Shown piece by piece: positions 1 through 8,615 of a stretch of DNA of 64,000 bases; within the stretch, counting starts at the first letter, position 1; each line of letters starts with the position of its first letter. The DNA comes from Gammaproteobacteria bacterium TMED78 (GTDB lineage Bacteria > Pseudomonadota > Gammaproteobacteria > Steroidobacterales > Rariloculaceae): positions 80,974 to 144,973 of the forward strand of contig NHEF01000014.1 of assembly GCA_002171615.1 (NCBI GenBank). Reading direction: 5' to 3'. The translations under genes and the position numbers were made by a program. The notes under the pieces were generated by a model. The model saw only the letters and a program-made list of their open reading frames with translations. It was not told where the DNA came from and searched no databases.

Positions 1-694
1 CTGATATGAAGTCTTTTTCTTCCATTATATTTTTTAAAGATCTACCTAAAGTTTTTCTTCTCATTGAAAAAACAAATTTAACTAAATATTCAAAGTTATT
101 TAAATTATAGATGTTATATTTATTTTTTCTTGAAATATTTAATTTGATAAATGTAGACCAAATTTTTGGAATAGGCTTAAAACTATTTGGACTAACATTG
201 AAACAAGCTATCTTTTCGCAAAATATAGAAATCATTATTGATAATCTACCATATTTTTTTGTACCTGGACTTGCTACAATTCTATCAACCACTTCTTTTT
301 GTAGCATAAAGTGCATATCTTTTATCAGAGATCTTTGCTTCAGTAGGTGGAAAATTAATGGGGTAGATATATTATAGGGTAAGTTACCTACCACTCTTAA
401 GAGATGCTTTTTCTCTGTTATTTTTTTTAAATCAAACTTTAAAGCATCTTGATTAAATAAATTTAAATTATTTTTTGCTTTAGTGCAAAGAAATTTGATC
501 ATTCTTTCATCTATTTCAACTACATTAAGTTCACTGACCTTTTCTTGCAAAGGGAGCGTAATCGAACCTGTACCTCCACCAATTTCCAAAAAGGTATCAT
601 TAATTTCTGGCTGTAGAGTATCAAGTATTTTATTTACAATATTTTGATCAACTAAAAAATTCTGACCAAATTTTTTTTTTGCACTTAAGATCAT
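1..694 (-). CDS. rsmA: 16S rRNA (adenine1518-N6/adenine1519-N6)-dimethyltransferase RsmA (KsgA), 3' end cut by window edge
   Basis: RsmA dimethylates two adjacent adenines in the 3' hairpin of 16S rRNA during late 30S assembly. The frame stays open from an ATG at 694 to the left edge, giving about 231 of the usual roughly 270 residues, so the C-terminus lies outside. The N-terminus carries the family signature KKFGQNFLVD. It is followed by the SAM-binding LEIGGGTGSIT and an acidic VVEIDE, then the catalytic NLPYNIS. The start shares one base with the pdxA stop (TAATG), which indicates translational coupling. The order lptD-surA-pdxA-rsmA is classic for gammaproteobacteria. No frameshift is visible. 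Identification is secure from the motifs plus synteny. Confidence 0.95.
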   Translation of the reverse strand, partial: MILSAKKKFGQNFLVDQNIVNKILDTLQPEINDTFLEIGGGTGSITLPLQEKVSELNVVEIDERMIKFLCTKAKNNLNLFNQDALKFDLKKITEKKHLLRVVGNLPYNISTPLIFHLLKQRSLIKDMHFMLQKEVVDRIVASPGTKKYGRLSIMISIFCEKIACFNVSPNSFKPIPKIWSTFIKLNISRKNKYNIYNLNNFEYLVKFVFSMRRKTLGRSLKNIMEEKDFIS

Positions 695-1683
695 TAGAGT
701 GAATCTAGTATTGTTGATATCTGATTTATAGCATATACCAAGCTATTTATTTTAGCTTTACCAGTTCCAGCAAGCTCGAGTGCAGTTCCATGATCTACCG
801 AAGCTCTTGTGATTGGTAGCCCTAGACTGATATTAACTATATTACCAAAAGACAAAGCCTTTATAACTGGTAACCCTTGGTCATGGTACATAGCTAAAAA
901 AGCATCATATTTATCAATCATTTTGGGATTAAATGCAGTATCTGCTGGAAATGGACCATCGAGAAAGTAGCCTTTGCTTTTAAACTCAGAAATGATTGGT
1001 TTGATAGAAATAAGCTCTTCTTTTCCTAAATAGCCATTCTCTCCAGCATGAGGATTTAGTCCAATGACAGCTATTTTTGGGTTATTAATAAAAAATATTT
1101 TGTTTAAGTCCCTAAATATTGTGCTTATTATAATCCTTAATTTTTTTTCACTTATATTTTTCGTAACTTGATTTAGAGGTATATGATCAGTGGCTAAAGC
1201 AACTCTTAGCTTATCTGAAGCTAACATCATGACTGGATTAGCTACTCCACATAAATTCGCTATATAGTCAGTATGGCCATTAAATTTAATACCATAATCA
1301 TTAATTATACTTTTTTGTATTGGGCAATTTATCATTCCAATTTTTTTGTTTCTTTTACAAGAATGAGTAGCTAAATCGATCATGTTTAATACATATTTAG
1401 AATTATTTTTATTCAAGATCCCAGCAATAACTTTTTCTTTTACTGGCACGTGTAAAATTTGTAATTCATTTTTTCTATGTATCTCTACATGATCAATTTC
1501 TTTAATATTTTTTATTTTTATTTTTAAAGATAGTAATTTTATTCTTGATTGGATTACATCATGATCACACAATACAACTATCCTTTTATTGATATTTTCA
1601 TTAGCTAGAAAAGCACAAATATCTGGACCAATACCTGCTGGCTCTCCAGATGTAAGGATAATTATTGAATCTGTAGATTTCAA
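694..1683 (-). CDS. pdxA: 4-hydroxythreonine-4-phosphate dehydrogenase PdxA
   Basis: PdxA oxidises 4-phosphohydroxy-L-threonine in the DXP-dependent branch of pyridoxal 5'-phosphate synthesis in the cytoplasm. The 329-residue length is normal for the family. Visible motifs are GEPAGIGPD at residues 13-21, GHTDYI around 136-141 and NPHAGENG around 210-217. The divalent-metal histidines fall at H167, H212 and H267, essentially the E. coli positions 166/211/266. The conserved AMYHDQGLPV and a DHGTA segment near the C-terminus are also present. It lies 21 nt after surA and overlaps rsmA by one base, so it sits inside the lptD-surA-pdxA-rsmA operon. Nothing looks damaged. Confidence 0.97.
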   Translation of the reverse strand: MKSTDSIIILTSGEPAGIGPDICAFLANENINKRIVVLCDHDVIQSRIKLLSLKIKIKNIKEIDHVEIHRKNELQILHVPVKEKVIAGILNKNNSKYVLNMIDLATHSCKRNKKIGMINCPIQKSIINDYGIKFNGHTDYIANLCGVANPVMMLASDKLRVALATDHIPLNQVTKNISEKKLRIIISTIFRDLNKIFFINNPKIAVIGLNPHAGENGYLGKEELISIKPIISEFKSKGYFLDGPFPADTAFNPKMIDKYDAFLAMYHDQGLPVIKALSFGNIVNISLGLPITRASVDHGTALELAGTGKAKINSLVYAINQISTILDSL

Positions 1684-1704
1684 GGCTTACAAAATATGAA
1701 AAAA

Positions 1705-3033
1705 TTATATCTTATTATCAACGAAAGCCTCGTCTCGAATTCTCCTAAGCCAAAGTTCTAGCTCTTCTTCAGCTTTACTGCCTCTTATTTGATCAACACA
1801 GCTTCTTTCTTTTAATTCTTCTGTGTTGTTGTACCTCCGTGTATCAGTGATTTCAACAATATGCCAACCGTACCTTGTTTTAAAAGGCTGGCTTATTTCG
1901 TTATGATTAAGTTGATTAAGCTGCTCATCAAATTCTGGAACAAATATACCTGGCTCTACCCAGCCAAGGTCTCCACCTTCAGCTGCTGATGCATTATCCT
2001 CAGAAAGAGCTTGGGCAAGCGTTGAAAAATCATCACCATTAATTATTTGATTTCTGATTTCAGTTATTTTTTGTTGGGTTGCGTCATCATCTAAAATTTC
2101 GTTAGGTTGAATTAAGATATGTCTAGCTCTAATTTGATCAATAATTACTTCTGTTACACCTCTAGCTTCATTTAATTTTACTATGTGAAACCCACTAGCA
2201 CTTTGGATTGGTTGAGAGTACTCTTCCTCTTCCATATTTATAACATCTTCATTAAATAAAGTTGGTAATTGTGAGCCCTTTCTCCAGCCCAGAGAGCCAC
2301 CATCTAGGGCATTCTGTCCATCTGAGTAAGTGATAGCAAGTTGGGAGAAATCGATTCCATCTTCTATACTTTTATATATCTCATCTATTTTATTCTGTGC
2401 ATTAGTCATATCAGCTTGAGAGGGGTTAGAGGGAAGAGAGATTAATATTTGAGATACGTTATAGTCAGTTTCTTCAGCTAGAGATACAGAGCTTTTTTGG
2501 AGACAAAGCCCAATTTCTCTAGGAGAAACTATGATTCTTGCAAATACATCTCTTTGCTGTAGTTGCTCTATTATCATTCTTTGTCTAGTCTCTTCTCTAT
2601 AGGCATTATAGTTTATCCCTTGTAATAATAATGCTTCTGGTAAAGAGTCTAGAGATAGTCCTAAATCTTCAGCAAAGCTACTAAGTGTTAGATTGACCAT
2701 CTCATCGTTAACTCTAATTCCAAACCTTTCAGCTCTTTGTAGTTGTATTTCTTGAAGTATTAATTGTTCTAGGACCTGCTCTTCTAAAATTGACAAAGGA
2801 GGCATTGGAGCAATCTGTTCAGGAGGAAGGCTTTCTTGTGATAGTTTGATATTTTCTATAACTATATCTATTCTATTATTAAGCTCACTCCTAAGAACTA
2901 CTCCTTCATCTACAATTGCAATAACACCATCAAGCATCTCACCTACGCCACCTAATTCTCTTGTTTGAGAATAAGAGGGGTTGGTAAAAGTAAATATATA
3001 TAAACCAAACAGTATTAAAATTCTTTTTTTCAA
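1705..3033 (-). CDS. surA: Periplasmic chaperone / peptidyl-prolyl isomerase SurA
   Basis: SurA escorts unfolded outer-membrane proteins, LptD among them, across the periplasm to the Bam machine. The 442-residue product starts with a Sec signal peptide (basic KKR, hydrophobic core, probable cleavage after SYSQ around residue 23). An N-terminal chaperone domain follows to about residue 170, then two parvulin (PPIC) domains at roughly 188-290 and 300-405. Both parvulin domains keep the GG-S/D-LGW and G-hydrophobic-HIV elements. The gene starts 4 nt after the lptD stop, matching the conserved lptD-surA pair. Residue C177 and a cysteine near 419 could be oxidised in the periplasm, but that is only an inference. 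Confidence 0.96.
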   Translation of the reverse strand: MKKRILILFGLYIFTFTNPSYSQTRELGGVGEMLDGVIAIVDEGVVLRSELNNRIDIVIENIKLSQESLPPEQIAPMPPLSILEEQVLEQLILQEIQLQRAERFGIRVNDEMVNLTLSSFAEDLGLSLDSLPEALLLQGINYNAYREETRQRMIIEQLQQRDVFARIIVSPREIGLCLQKSSVSLAEETDYNVSQILISLPSNPSQADMTNAQNKIDEIYKSIEDGIDFSQLAITYSDGQNALDGGSLGWRKGSQLPTLFNEDVINMEEEEYSQPIQSASGFHIVKLNEARGVTEVIIDQIRARHILIQPNEILDDDATQQKITEIRNQIINGDDFSTLAQALSEDNASAAEGGDLGWVEPGIFVPEFDEQLNQLNHNEISQPFKTRYGWHIVEITDTRRYNNTEELKERSCVDQIRGSKAEEELELWLRRIRDEAFVDNKI

Positions 3034-3037
3034 TGCA

Positions 3038-5224
3038 CTAAAATCTTTCTAAATAGTTTCTAACGCCAAGAATACCACGATTGAGTGCACCTAAAGAAGA
3101 GCTTCCGTTATTTGTAATACCTTTAAGTTGAAACTGTATAGAAATAGAGCTATCAAATTCACTATTTCTACCACTAATATATCTTCGGCCAACCAATCTT
3201 GTACGCCAACAGCAAGACTCATACTCTAGACCTACAAATTGGTCTAATGTTTGTTTTTCAAGGAATGAGTGGCTATAAAGCCCAATAAATTTCCACTGTG
3301 AATTAATTGGTAGTATAGCGATAATATCACCTTGCTCAAGTAATTCCTGTCTAGATCTATATGATATTTGAATAAGGCTATCATCTTTTAGTAAATATTG
3401 AAAATTTGCCTCTATCCGCTCATTTTTTTTATGATCACTCCCTTTACTGTAGCCTAGATTGACTTTCCAACTATCATCAAGATTGAAAGATAATTGACCT
3501 ACTAGATCGGAGCTCCCCTTTTTGTTGGGGGATTCCTCAATTAAACCAACCTTTTGATCTTCAAGGTATTTTGTTTGGCCTAAGGTAGCAGTAACCTTCT
3601 CTTCTCCAGAGCTACTTTCAATTATTCTAGTTGTAGCTCCAAAGCTTATTTGTCTAGTGTTTGCGATCCTATCAATACCAAGATATTGCCTCCTATTAAA
3701 TAATTGGACTAAACTGTAATCTGGAATAATGGTATCGAATATCGGAAAGTTTGTTTGATCAATATATGGTATATAAGTCATCAAGAGTCTGGGCTCAAGA
3801 GTTTGATAATATTTAGCCCCTTTGAGTGACCTACTTAAGTTTATTCCCATATCAAAACTAGATATAGGAATGGTTCTAGAGTGTTTTTTATTTGATGTAT
3901 TTTTCAAGTCATAATTAGTATGGTCTAACTCTATCCTAGGGTTAAAATATACCCCTTTTTTCCTTAAGGTAATTCCAATTTCTTGATTGCTATTAAATCT
4001 CCATCCTAAAGGAGTACCCTCTTTTACAAAATTGACTAACTCATTAGCAGTCTTTAAGGAAAAGAAACTCTTTCTCCATTGACCACCAAGCTTTATTTGA
4101 GGCTTATAATCATAAGGTTTGTAAGAATCAAGTATATAAGAGTTAATAGTCTGATAGTTTTGAAATTTTGTAGAGAAAAATAAATTTTTAGATTTATAGT
4201 TTATTAAAATATTTCTTTTAAGATGTGTCTGACTTGCTGAAATTTGATTGTTTGAAAGATCTTCAAAATACATATCATCAGATATATTTGCTATATCAGC
4301 AGCAATAAACCAATTGCTCCATAAATTAGATTTATGACTAAAAGTTATGAATTTTCTATCTTTTTTTAATATTTTATCTCTTGCCAGGTATTCTAAATTA
4401 AGTTTTCCTTCACCTATATTTGTAAGGTATCTAAATTCATTATTAAGCTGTAAGCCTCTTTTACTCATATATCTCGATTCAGTGGTTAGGTCATAATTTT
4501 CAGCTAAATTAAAATAATAGGGAATAGATATATCAGTTCCTGTTCGGCCTCTTTCAGCGAAATTAGGAATAAGAATACCACTTTTCCTTTTATTGCTAAT
4601 TGGAAAATTAAAATAAGGAGAGTATAGAATTGGAATCCCTTTAAATCTAAAAGTTATATTCCTCGCATCGCCAAATCCTTCTTCAACGTCTAGATTAATG
4701 CTTCTAGCATTAATGTTCCAATCATCGTCTCCAGCAGGACAGGTAGTAAAATCTGCATCAGATAGAATTATATTTTGGTTGCTACTTATTTTAATATTCT
4801 GTGCATTAGCTCTCGCAGTACCTTCTTTCAATTGAAATCCAGAATTACGAAAATTAATTTCTTCTTGATCAGTATTTATTTCTGCAACTTCACCAAACAC
4901 AAGGATATCAGGATCTTGATAACTAACAGATCCAATAGCCTCTACTTTTTTTTCCTTATCATTATATGCAGCTTGACTTGCTGAGAGTATTTTATTTTCA
5001 TATCTAAATTCTACTTTATCAAGAAATTCTAATTTCTCACTATTAGATAAATCAATTTCACCAACAATTATTTGAATTTTTTCAGGATCAGTATCAAGAT
5101 CGTTTTCTTCAGTGATTTCTCTACTAATATCATAAACTTTATGAATACATGAGAGATCTTCTGCCATCAATATAATGGGTAGAAAAAATAATAACAAAAA
5201 ATTTAAAATTTCTTTATTTAACAC
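3038..5224 (-). CDS. lptD: LPS-assembly outer-membrane protein LptD
   Basis: LptD is the outer-membrane beta-barrel that, with LptE, inserts lipopolysaccharide into the outer leaflet. The 728-residue product has a signal peptide (hydrophobic run 7-20, cleavage likely near AED). An OstA/LptA-like N-domain follows to about residue 180, then a long beta-barrel rich in alternating aromatic/polar strands. Four cysteines, C26, C162 and the adjacent pair C671-C672, match the E. coli arrangement (31, 173, 724, 725) that forms the two essential non-consecutive disulfides. It is the first gene of the operon with surA-pdxA-rsmA. The protein is somewhat shorter than E. coli LptD (784), mainly in the barrel loops. 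Confidence 0.96.
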   Translation of the reverse strand: MLNKEILNFLLLFFLPIILMAEDLSCIHKVYDISREITEENDLDTDPEKIQIIVGEIDLSNSEKLEFLDKVEFRYENKILSASQAAYNDKEKKVEAIGSVSYQDPDILVFGEVAEINTDQEEINFRNSGFQLKEGTARANAQNIKISSNQNIILSDADFTTCPAGDDDWNINARSINLDVEEGFGDARNITFRFKGIPILYSPYFNFPISNKRKSGILIPNFAERGRTGTDISIPYYFNLAENYDLTTESRYMSKRGLQLNNEFRYLTNIGEGKLNLEYLARDKILKKDRKFITFSHKSNLWSNWFIAADIANISDDMYFEDLSNNQISASQTHLKRNILINYKSKNLFFSTKFQNYQTINSYILDSYKPYDYKPQIKLGGQWRKSFFSLKTANELVNFVKEGTPLGWRFNSNQEIGITLRKKGVYFNPRIELDHTNYDLKNTSNKKHSRTIPISSFDMGINLSRSLKGAKYYQTLEPRLLMTYIPYIDQTNFPIFDTIIPDYSLVQLFNRRQYLGIDRIANTRQISFGATTRIIESSSGEEKVTATLGQTKYLEDQKVGLIEESPNKKGSSDLVGQLSFNLDDSWKVNLGYSKGSDHKKNERIEANFQYLLKDDSLIQISYRSRQELLEQGDIIAILPINSQWKFIGLYSHSFLEKQTLDQFVGLEYESCCWRTRLVGRRYISGRNSEFDSSISIQFQLKGITNNGSSSLGALNRGILGVRNYLERF

Positions 5225-5333
5225 TTAGATAAAAAATATCATATTTATACTTATAATTTAACTTTTATAATTTTCTAGGTTATGCTCAGATTATATTATA
5301 TATAGTTTTGTAGATGTAACTAGAGGAAAAAAT
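5225..5333. promoter_or_regulatory. Divergent intergenic region between lptD and phhB
   Basis: This very AT-rich spacer should carry both the lptD operon promoter (minus) and the phhB cassette promoter (plus). A good Shine-Dalgarno AGAGG lies just upstream of the phhB ATG. Several TATAAT/TATATT-like boxes occur, but in this composition I cannot pick the true -10 with confidence. Confidence 0.3.
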
Positions 5334-5663
5334 ATGAGTTTAGCAGATAATAAATGTATTCCATGTGAGGGCGGAGTTCCACCGCTTGATGATATGAGAG
5401 CAAAAGATTTATTGATGGAGCTTCATAAAGATTGGTTATTAAATGACCTGGGACATCTTGAGAGATCAATCAAGCTTAATGATTTTGATCAGTCTATAAA
5501 AATAGCTAATGAGGTAGCTAAAATAGCTAATGAAGAGAATCATCATCCTGACCTTTTCGTAAGCTGGGGCTTATGTAAGATAGAGATTTGGACACACAAA
5601 ATAGACGGCTTGACTGAAAGTGATTTTTTTTTAGCGGCCAAAGTTGATAGGAGTATTGTATGA
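5334..5663 (+). CDS. phhB: Pterin-4a-carbinolamine dehydratase
   Basis: This enzyme dehydrates 4a-hydroxytetrahydropterin, recycling the pterin cofactor of aromatic amino acid hydroxylases. The 109-residue product has the family length. It carries the catalytic histidines in ENHHPDL (H70, H71) and EIWTHKIDGLT (H88), followed by the typical ESDFFLAAKVD ending. A clear AGAGG ribosome-binding site precedes the ATG. Unusually, no phenylalanine hydroxylase gene (phhA) is next to it. Instead it overlaps a cupin gene by 4 nt (ATGA) and heads a four-gene cassette. A role in pterin turnover for another enzyme, or a moonlighting role, is possible but not shown by the sequence. Confidence 0.93.
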   Translation: MSLADNKCIPCEGGVPPLDDMRAKDLLMELHKDWLLNDLGHLERSIKLNDFDQSIKIANEVAKIANEENHHPDLFVSWGLCKIEIWTHKIDGLTESDFFLAAKVDRSIV

Positions 5664-6268
5664 AAATTGATAAAAAAATAGCAAGAAGAAGTTTTTTGGC
5701 AGCCTCTTCTTTTTTTGGAATATCTCTTTTTAATAATAGATCAAGTTCTCAGGACTCACCAGAGCCTAATTTATTTAATCAGGAACTAGGAGATGAGTTA
5801 AGGGTTAGACGAGTTGTAACTGGGCATCATTCCGATGGAAGATCACGTGTTGATATTGATGAGATAAATACAGAAACGCTTTCAAGAAGAGAAGGACATC
5901 AAAGTGCAACTATTTGGTCAACAGGTGTATTTCCTGCAGATAATCAAGTTGAAGAAGATGGCTCAAAGCGGTCTCTTGCAACGTCTGATCCTAATGGAAC
6001 TGTTTTTAGAATAGGAAAATATGATCCTGGAGTAGCCCCTAGAAATCATAGAACAGAATCAATTGATTATGCAGTTGTTTTATCAGGAGAAATCCATATG
6101 GGCCTTGATGATGGGGTGGTTCATCTCAGGCAAGGGGATGTTTTAGTGCAAAAAGGAACTATGCATAATTGGGAGAATAGGGGGAATATACCTTGCGTAA
6201 TTGCTTTTATTCTATGTGCCGCTAAACCATTAGTTTTTGGCGGAGAGGTTATTAGTGCTGAAGGGTAA
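5660..6268 (+). CDS. Exported single-cupin-domain protein
   Basis: The function is not assignable beyond the fold. The N-terminus ARRSFLAASSFFG (residues 8-20) resembles a Tat or Sec signal with a twin arginine, so the product is probably periplasmic. A cupin_2 barrel occupies about residues 116-190, with APRNHRTES for motif 1 and GTMHNWENRG for motif 2. These supply metal-ligand histidines (H130 and H169), although the HxH of motif 1 is reduced to one obvious histidine. The segment 50-110 is charged and unassigned. The start codon overlaps the phhB stop (ATGA), so translation is coupled. With the exported hydrolase and the oxygenase downstream, it may act in a small-molecule catabolic step (inference). 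Confidence 0.8.
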   Translation: MKIDKKIARRSFLAASSFFGISLFNNRSSSQDSPEPNLFNQELGDELRVRRVVTGHHSDGRSRVDIDEINTETLSRREGHQSATIWSTGVFPADNQVEEDGSKRSLATSDPNGTVFRIGKYDPGVAPRNHRTESIDYAVVLSGEIHMGLDDGVVHLRQGDVLVQKGTMHNWENRGNIPCVIAFILCAAKPLVFGGEVISAEG

Positions 6269-6291
6269 GGCATTAAGAAATAGGAGTAAGT

Positions 6292-7485
6292 ATGATTATA
6301 AAATATATATTTTTTTCTCTCTCTATAGTAGTAGCGTTTAGCCCTATTAATGCCCAAGATTGGGGTCCAAGATCTTTAGAAGAGTTAAAACTAGAGACAA
6401 TAAGAAGAGCTGGTAATAATCTTAATCCTATTACTGGTGTTACTTTAGAAGATGCTCATAAAGCTATGTCTAATTTCACTAGACCAGATAAGGATCTATG
6501 GGCCTCGGTTTGGATGGAGAATGGCGATAAATATATGGAGATTGCTACCAGCACAAGATCTTCCGAGAAGTTGCTAGAGCTTTATTATAATGCGTGGAGA
6601 AATTATAACGTTGGCAGATGGCCAACAGAAAAGCACTCTGATGGAAAGAGATTGTCTTATGAGAAAGGTTTAGATGCATTTTTAAAATATGGCAAACTCA
6701 TAAGCCCATCATTAGAAAGAGTGGTAATACCTTTTGAGAATTCAGAAATTATTGCCTACTTAAGGATTCCTTATAGCAATAAGCCAGTTCCTCTAATCTT
6801 TGCATTGAATGGCCTTGATTCTAGGAAAGAAGATATCATTGCTGGGACAGATAATTATATTAAGAACGGAGTAGCTGTTTTTGCAATGGATATGCCTGGT
6901 ACTGGAGAGTCGCCAGTTCTAATAGATATTGGCTCAGAAAGAATTTTTTCTGTTGCCTTAGATTATCTAGCAACAAGAGAAGAGATTGATTCAGAAAACA
7001 TTGCAGTCCAAGGGAGAAGTTGGAGTGGGTATTGGGCCGCTATACTAGCTTATACCGAAAAAGAAAGAATTAAAGGCTCAGCCGTTCATGGAGTTCAAGT
7101 CCATGGATATTTTCAGCCTGATTGGCAAAAAACGGCATTGTTGAGTGAGGAATATTTATTTGATTTATTTCCAGCTAGATCAGTAGTTTACAATATAGAC
7201 AACATGATAGATTTCCTTGCGTATGGACCTAGACTATCTTTGGTTGAGAGGGGTTTTATAGATCAGTCTTCAGCTCCAATGCTCTTAGTTAATGGACATC
7301 AAGATTCTCAACAGCCAATTTCTGACCTCTATTTATTGATGCAGCATGGTGACCCTAAAGAGGCGTGGATAAATCCTGTTGGCGGTCATCTTGGACGTTC
7401 TGAGTTCTGGAGTATGAGGAAGATACTTAATGAAGTTGTAGAACCTTGGCTTATGAGAAAGGTTGGCGTTGAGCCAATTAGATAA
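6292..7485 (+). CDS. Exported alpha/beta hydrolase (FrsA/DUF1100-like esterase)
   Basis: This is a probable periplasmic esterase or C-C hydrolase of unknown substrate. Residues 1-21 form a signal peptide ending PINA. An all-alpha cap-like N-terminal region (about 30-140) precedes the hydrolase fold. The nucleophile is S243 in GRSWSG, the likely acid lies in NGHQDSQQP, and the likely histidine in GGHLGRS. The layout, with a helical region before the hydrolase core, recalls the FrsA/2,6-dihydroxypseudooxynicotine hydrolase group. It starts 23 nt after the cupin gene and is followed 15 nt later by an oxygenase. Family placement is good; substrate specificity cannot be read from the sequence. Confidence 0.82.
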   Translation: MIIKYIFFSLSIVVAFSPINAQDWGPRSLEELKLETIRRAGNNLNPITGVTLEDAHKAMSNFTRPDKDLWASVWMENGDKYMEIATSTRSSEKLLELYYNAWRNYNVGRWPTEKHSDGKRLSYEKGLDAFLKYGKLISPSLERVVIPFENSEIIAYLRIPYSNKPVPLIFALNGLDSRKEDIIAGTDNYIKNGVAVFAMDMPGTGESPVLIDIGSERIFSVALDYLATREEIDSENIAVQGRSWSGYWAAILAYTEKERIKGSAVHGVQVHGYFQPDWQKTALLSEEYLFDLFPARSVVYNIDNMIDFLAYGPRLSLVERGFIDQSSAPMLLVNGHQDSQQPISDLYLLMQHGDPKEAWINPVGGHLGRSEFWSMRKILNEVVEPWLMRKVGVEPIR

Positions 7486-7500
7486 TTACAAGTATGTAAT

Positions 7501-8472
7501 ATGTTTAAAGAAATTCCTACTATTGATCTAAGTAGCTATTTTTCTGATAGTAAAAATACTTTAGAAGTTTTGGCTCAAGAAATTTCGTTCATACAGGAAA
7601 ATATTGGATTCTACGTAATTACTAATCATGGTATTCCAAGAAGTATAATTGATAAAGCTTATTATGAGCTTAAGAATTTTTTTAATCTGCCACTTGAGGA
7701 AAAATTAGCATTAAGAATTAATGAAAAATCATCAGGCTATATTCCTGCTAAATCTACTATTTATGTGACCTCAAAATATAACAAAAATACAAAACCTGAT
7801 TTAAATGAAACTCTTACTTTAGCAAGAGAGAGAGAATCTAATGATATGTACTTAAAAAAAAACCTTCGCTTTGTAGGTCCAAATCAATGGCCTTCTAGTT
7901 TAGAGGATTTTAAAGTTGCAATGTTAGACTACCAGCAGCAACTTGCTAGGCTTGCATTAAGCTTATTACCACTCTATGCTAGAGCGCTTGGCTTAAGTAA
8001 GGATTATTTTTCTAAATATTTCACTAATCCTTTATGGTGGACAAGAAATTCCTATTATCCTGCTATTGATCCAGAAGAGAATCAGTTCGGAATTTCACCA
8101 CATTCTGATCATAGCTTTATGACTCTTTTACCAATGTCAGATGTTCCGGGTCTTCAGGTTCTTTCTAAAGAAGGAGACTGGATACCAGTTGAGCCAGTCA
8201 ATAATGGAATAGTTGTAAATACAGGGGAGTTTTTAAATAGATGGTCTAATGGGAAGTTCTTGGCCACTCCTCATAGGGTAATCCCTCCTAATAAAGATAG
8301 GTATTCAATGGCTATGTTTTTTAATCCTAATCCAGATACTATGGCAATTCCTCTTTCAACTTGCGTCAGTAAGGAAAACCCATCTAAGTTTGAGCCTATT
8401 TCAGTATATGATTATATGTGTTGGTATATTGATAGCAATTATAAGGTTGGCGGTGGTGGTAAACAGAATTAA
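7501..8472 (+). CDS. 2-oxoglutarate/Fe(II)-dependent oxygenase (isopenicillin-N-synthase-like)
   Basis: This is a non-heme iron dioxygenase of the isopenicillin N synthase/DIN11 superfamily. The N-terminal DIOX_N region reads IPTIDLS near residue 5 and NIGFYVITNHGIP around 34-46. The iron triad is H201, D203 and H258, and the 2-oxoglutarate-binding R267 and S269 lie in the RYSMAMFF segment. The length (323 residues) is typical. There is no signal peptide, so it is cytoplasmic although its two upstream neighbours look exported. It closes the cassette and ends 8 nt before the oppositely oriented tRNA-Met. The substrate is unknown. Relatives act on amino acids, flavonoid-like compounds, or nucleobases and nucleosides, so I leave it open. 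Confidence 0.88.
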   Translation: MFKEIPTIDLSSYFSDSKNTLEVLAQEISFIQENIGFYVITNHGIPRSIIDKAYYELKNFFNLPLEEKLALRINEKSSGYIPAKSTIYVTSKYNKNTKPDLNETLTLARERESNDMYLKKNLRFVGPNQWPSSLEDFKVAMLDYQQQLARLALSLLPLYARALGLSKDYFSKYFTNPLWWTRNSYYPAIDPEENQFGISPHSDHSFMTLLPMSDVPGLQVLSKEGDWIPVEPVNNGIVVNTGEFLNRWSNGKFLATPHRVIPPNKDRYSMAMFFNPNPDTMAIPLSTCVSKENPSKFEPISVYDYMCWYIDSNYKVGGGGKQN

Positions 8473-8480
8473 ATAAGACT

Positions 8481-8557
8481 TGGTGGTGATGGGTGGACTT
8501 GAACCACCGACCTGCGGGTTATGAGTCCGCCGCTCTGACCGCCTGAGCTACATCACC
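8481..8557 (-). tRNA. tRNA-Met (anticodon CAT; elongator, or possibly tRNA-Ile2)
   Basis: The reverse strand folds as a complete 77-nt cloverleaf. It has acceptor GGTGATG/CATCACC with discriminator A and an encoded CCA, D-stem GCTC/GAGC, anticodon loop CTCATAA and T-stem GGTGG/CCACC. G1:C72 pairing rules out the initiator tRNA. The anticodon stem GCGGA/CCCGC leaves an A31-C39 mismatch next to the loop. A CAT anticodon is shared by elongator Met and lysidine-modified Ile2; the GCGGA stem and overall look favour Met, but the isotype is not certain. Confidence 0.9.
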
Positions 8558-8615
8558 AACTATTTGTAATTATAAACTAGTAATCATTTTTTTGCGTTGT
8601 TACATTAATAGCATA

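Noticed and set aside
111-377. Plus-strand open frame of 88 codons at the left edge
   Set aside because: It lies opposite rsmA, whose motifs (FGQNFL, NLPY) are unmistakable on the minus strand; low-complexity F/L/I content is typical of an antisense shadow.
671-680. Homopolymer T run near the rsmA start as a possible slippery site
   Set aside because: It encodes the normal KKK/FGQ start of RsmA in frame, so no frameshift is needed.
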